Below are positions 63,945-64,000 of a stretch of 64,000 bases of DNA, in pieces (positions within the stretch are counted from its first letter, which is position 1; each line of letters starts with the position of its first letter). A program made the translations under genes and the position numbers. The stretch spans positions 40,174-104,173 of the forward strand of contig NZ_FOQE01000006.1 in the NCBI RefSeq assembly GCF_900113675.1. Direction: 5' to 3'. Below the pieces are notes generated by a model. The model ran no database searches, had not been told where the DNA came from, and worked only from the letters and a program-made list of their open reading frames with translations. This DNA is from Pisciglobus halotolerans (GTDB lineage Bacteria > Bacillota > Bacilli > Lactobacillales > Carnobacteriaceae).

Positions 63945-64000
63945 CATGTAGATACGGTATACTTTAAAGCGACGAAACCAAAGTAAGGAGTATCTACATG
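63945..64000. other. Inverted repeat at right edge around a possible promoter and start codon
   Basis: CATGTAGATAC (63945-63955) and GTATCTACATG (63990-64000) are perfect 11-bp arms 34 bp apart. Between them are a TATACT -10-like hexamer (63958-63963) and AAGGAG (63985-63990, overlapping the right arm). The final ATG (63998-64000) could start a gene or a transposase beyond the window. Confidence 0.5.

Overview
The window is a low-GC, gene-dense stretch of Firmicutes core chromosome. Gene content and order (comEC-holA-rpsT; rpsO-pnp; asd-dapA-RNase J2; gmk-rpoZ-coaBC-priA-fmt-rsmB-stp-pknB-rsgA-rpe-thiN; rpmB divergent from an Asp23-family gene and fakA-recG-plsX-acpP-rnc-smc-ftsY-ylxM-ffh-rpsP-khpA-rimM-trmD-rplS) are those of Lactobacillales. 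The complete V-type (ntp) ATPase operon, the TPP-controlled thiT, the opuC osmolyte transporter and the protein sequences point to Carnobacteriaceae, most like Carnobacterium, with Enterococcaceae as the alternative. The genus is inference; no 16S gene or typing marker is present.

Layout: 1-7145 competence, replication, repair and RNA turnover (comEC end, holA, rpsT, uvrB, rpsO, pnp). 7993-12992 lysine/cell-wall precursor genes asd-dapA, RNase J2, an HD hydrolase and a GNAT enzyme. 13211-14002 a TPP riboswitch and the thiamine transporter ThiT. 14415-19728 cardiolipin synthase and the OpuC compatible-solute ABC transporter (membrane and osmotic stress). 19894-20232 a reverse-strand YolD-like gene under two SOS boxes. 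20554-29076 nine V-ATPase genes (ntpFIKECGABD) whose proteolipid carries every Na+-coordinating residue known from Enterococcus hirae NtpK. 29379-44868 nucleotide, CoA, primosome, translation-initiation, Ser/Thr phosphorylation and thiamine-pyrophosphate genes. 45365-60358 RecG, phospholipid/fatty-acid genes, RNase III, SMC, the SRP pathway and ribosome/tRNA maturation. 60628-63884 smaller accessory genes (YbjN-like, OsmC-like, YitT-like, HAD phosphatase).

The most distinctive non-coding feature is a family of six roughly 282-bp elements (7159, 14009, 39627, 44924, 55462 reversed, 62710) with GGTTCT...AGAACC inverted termini, an internal set of nested hairpins, and 8-bp target duplications. 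It is a non-autonomous MITE-like transposon with no coding capacity. Four of six copies lie between a gene's stop codon and its intrinsic terminator, so they should be transcribed as structured 3' UTRs. A short degenerate remnant may lie near 7563.

Regulatory sites readable from sequence include LexA boxes placed identically in the spacer of the uvrB and YolD-like promoters, a terminator-like hairpin in the ntp leader downstream of a promoter whose -35 sits inside an inverted repeat, paired GTAAANNTTTAC sites 32 bp apart before opuC, a 109-nt leader hairpin before pnp, an 18-bp perfect palindrome between rpmB and the Asp23-family gene, and near-identical TTTACA-N17-TAAACT promoters for rpsP and rplS. 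No tRNA, rRNA, CRISPR array, complete IS element or prophage is visible.
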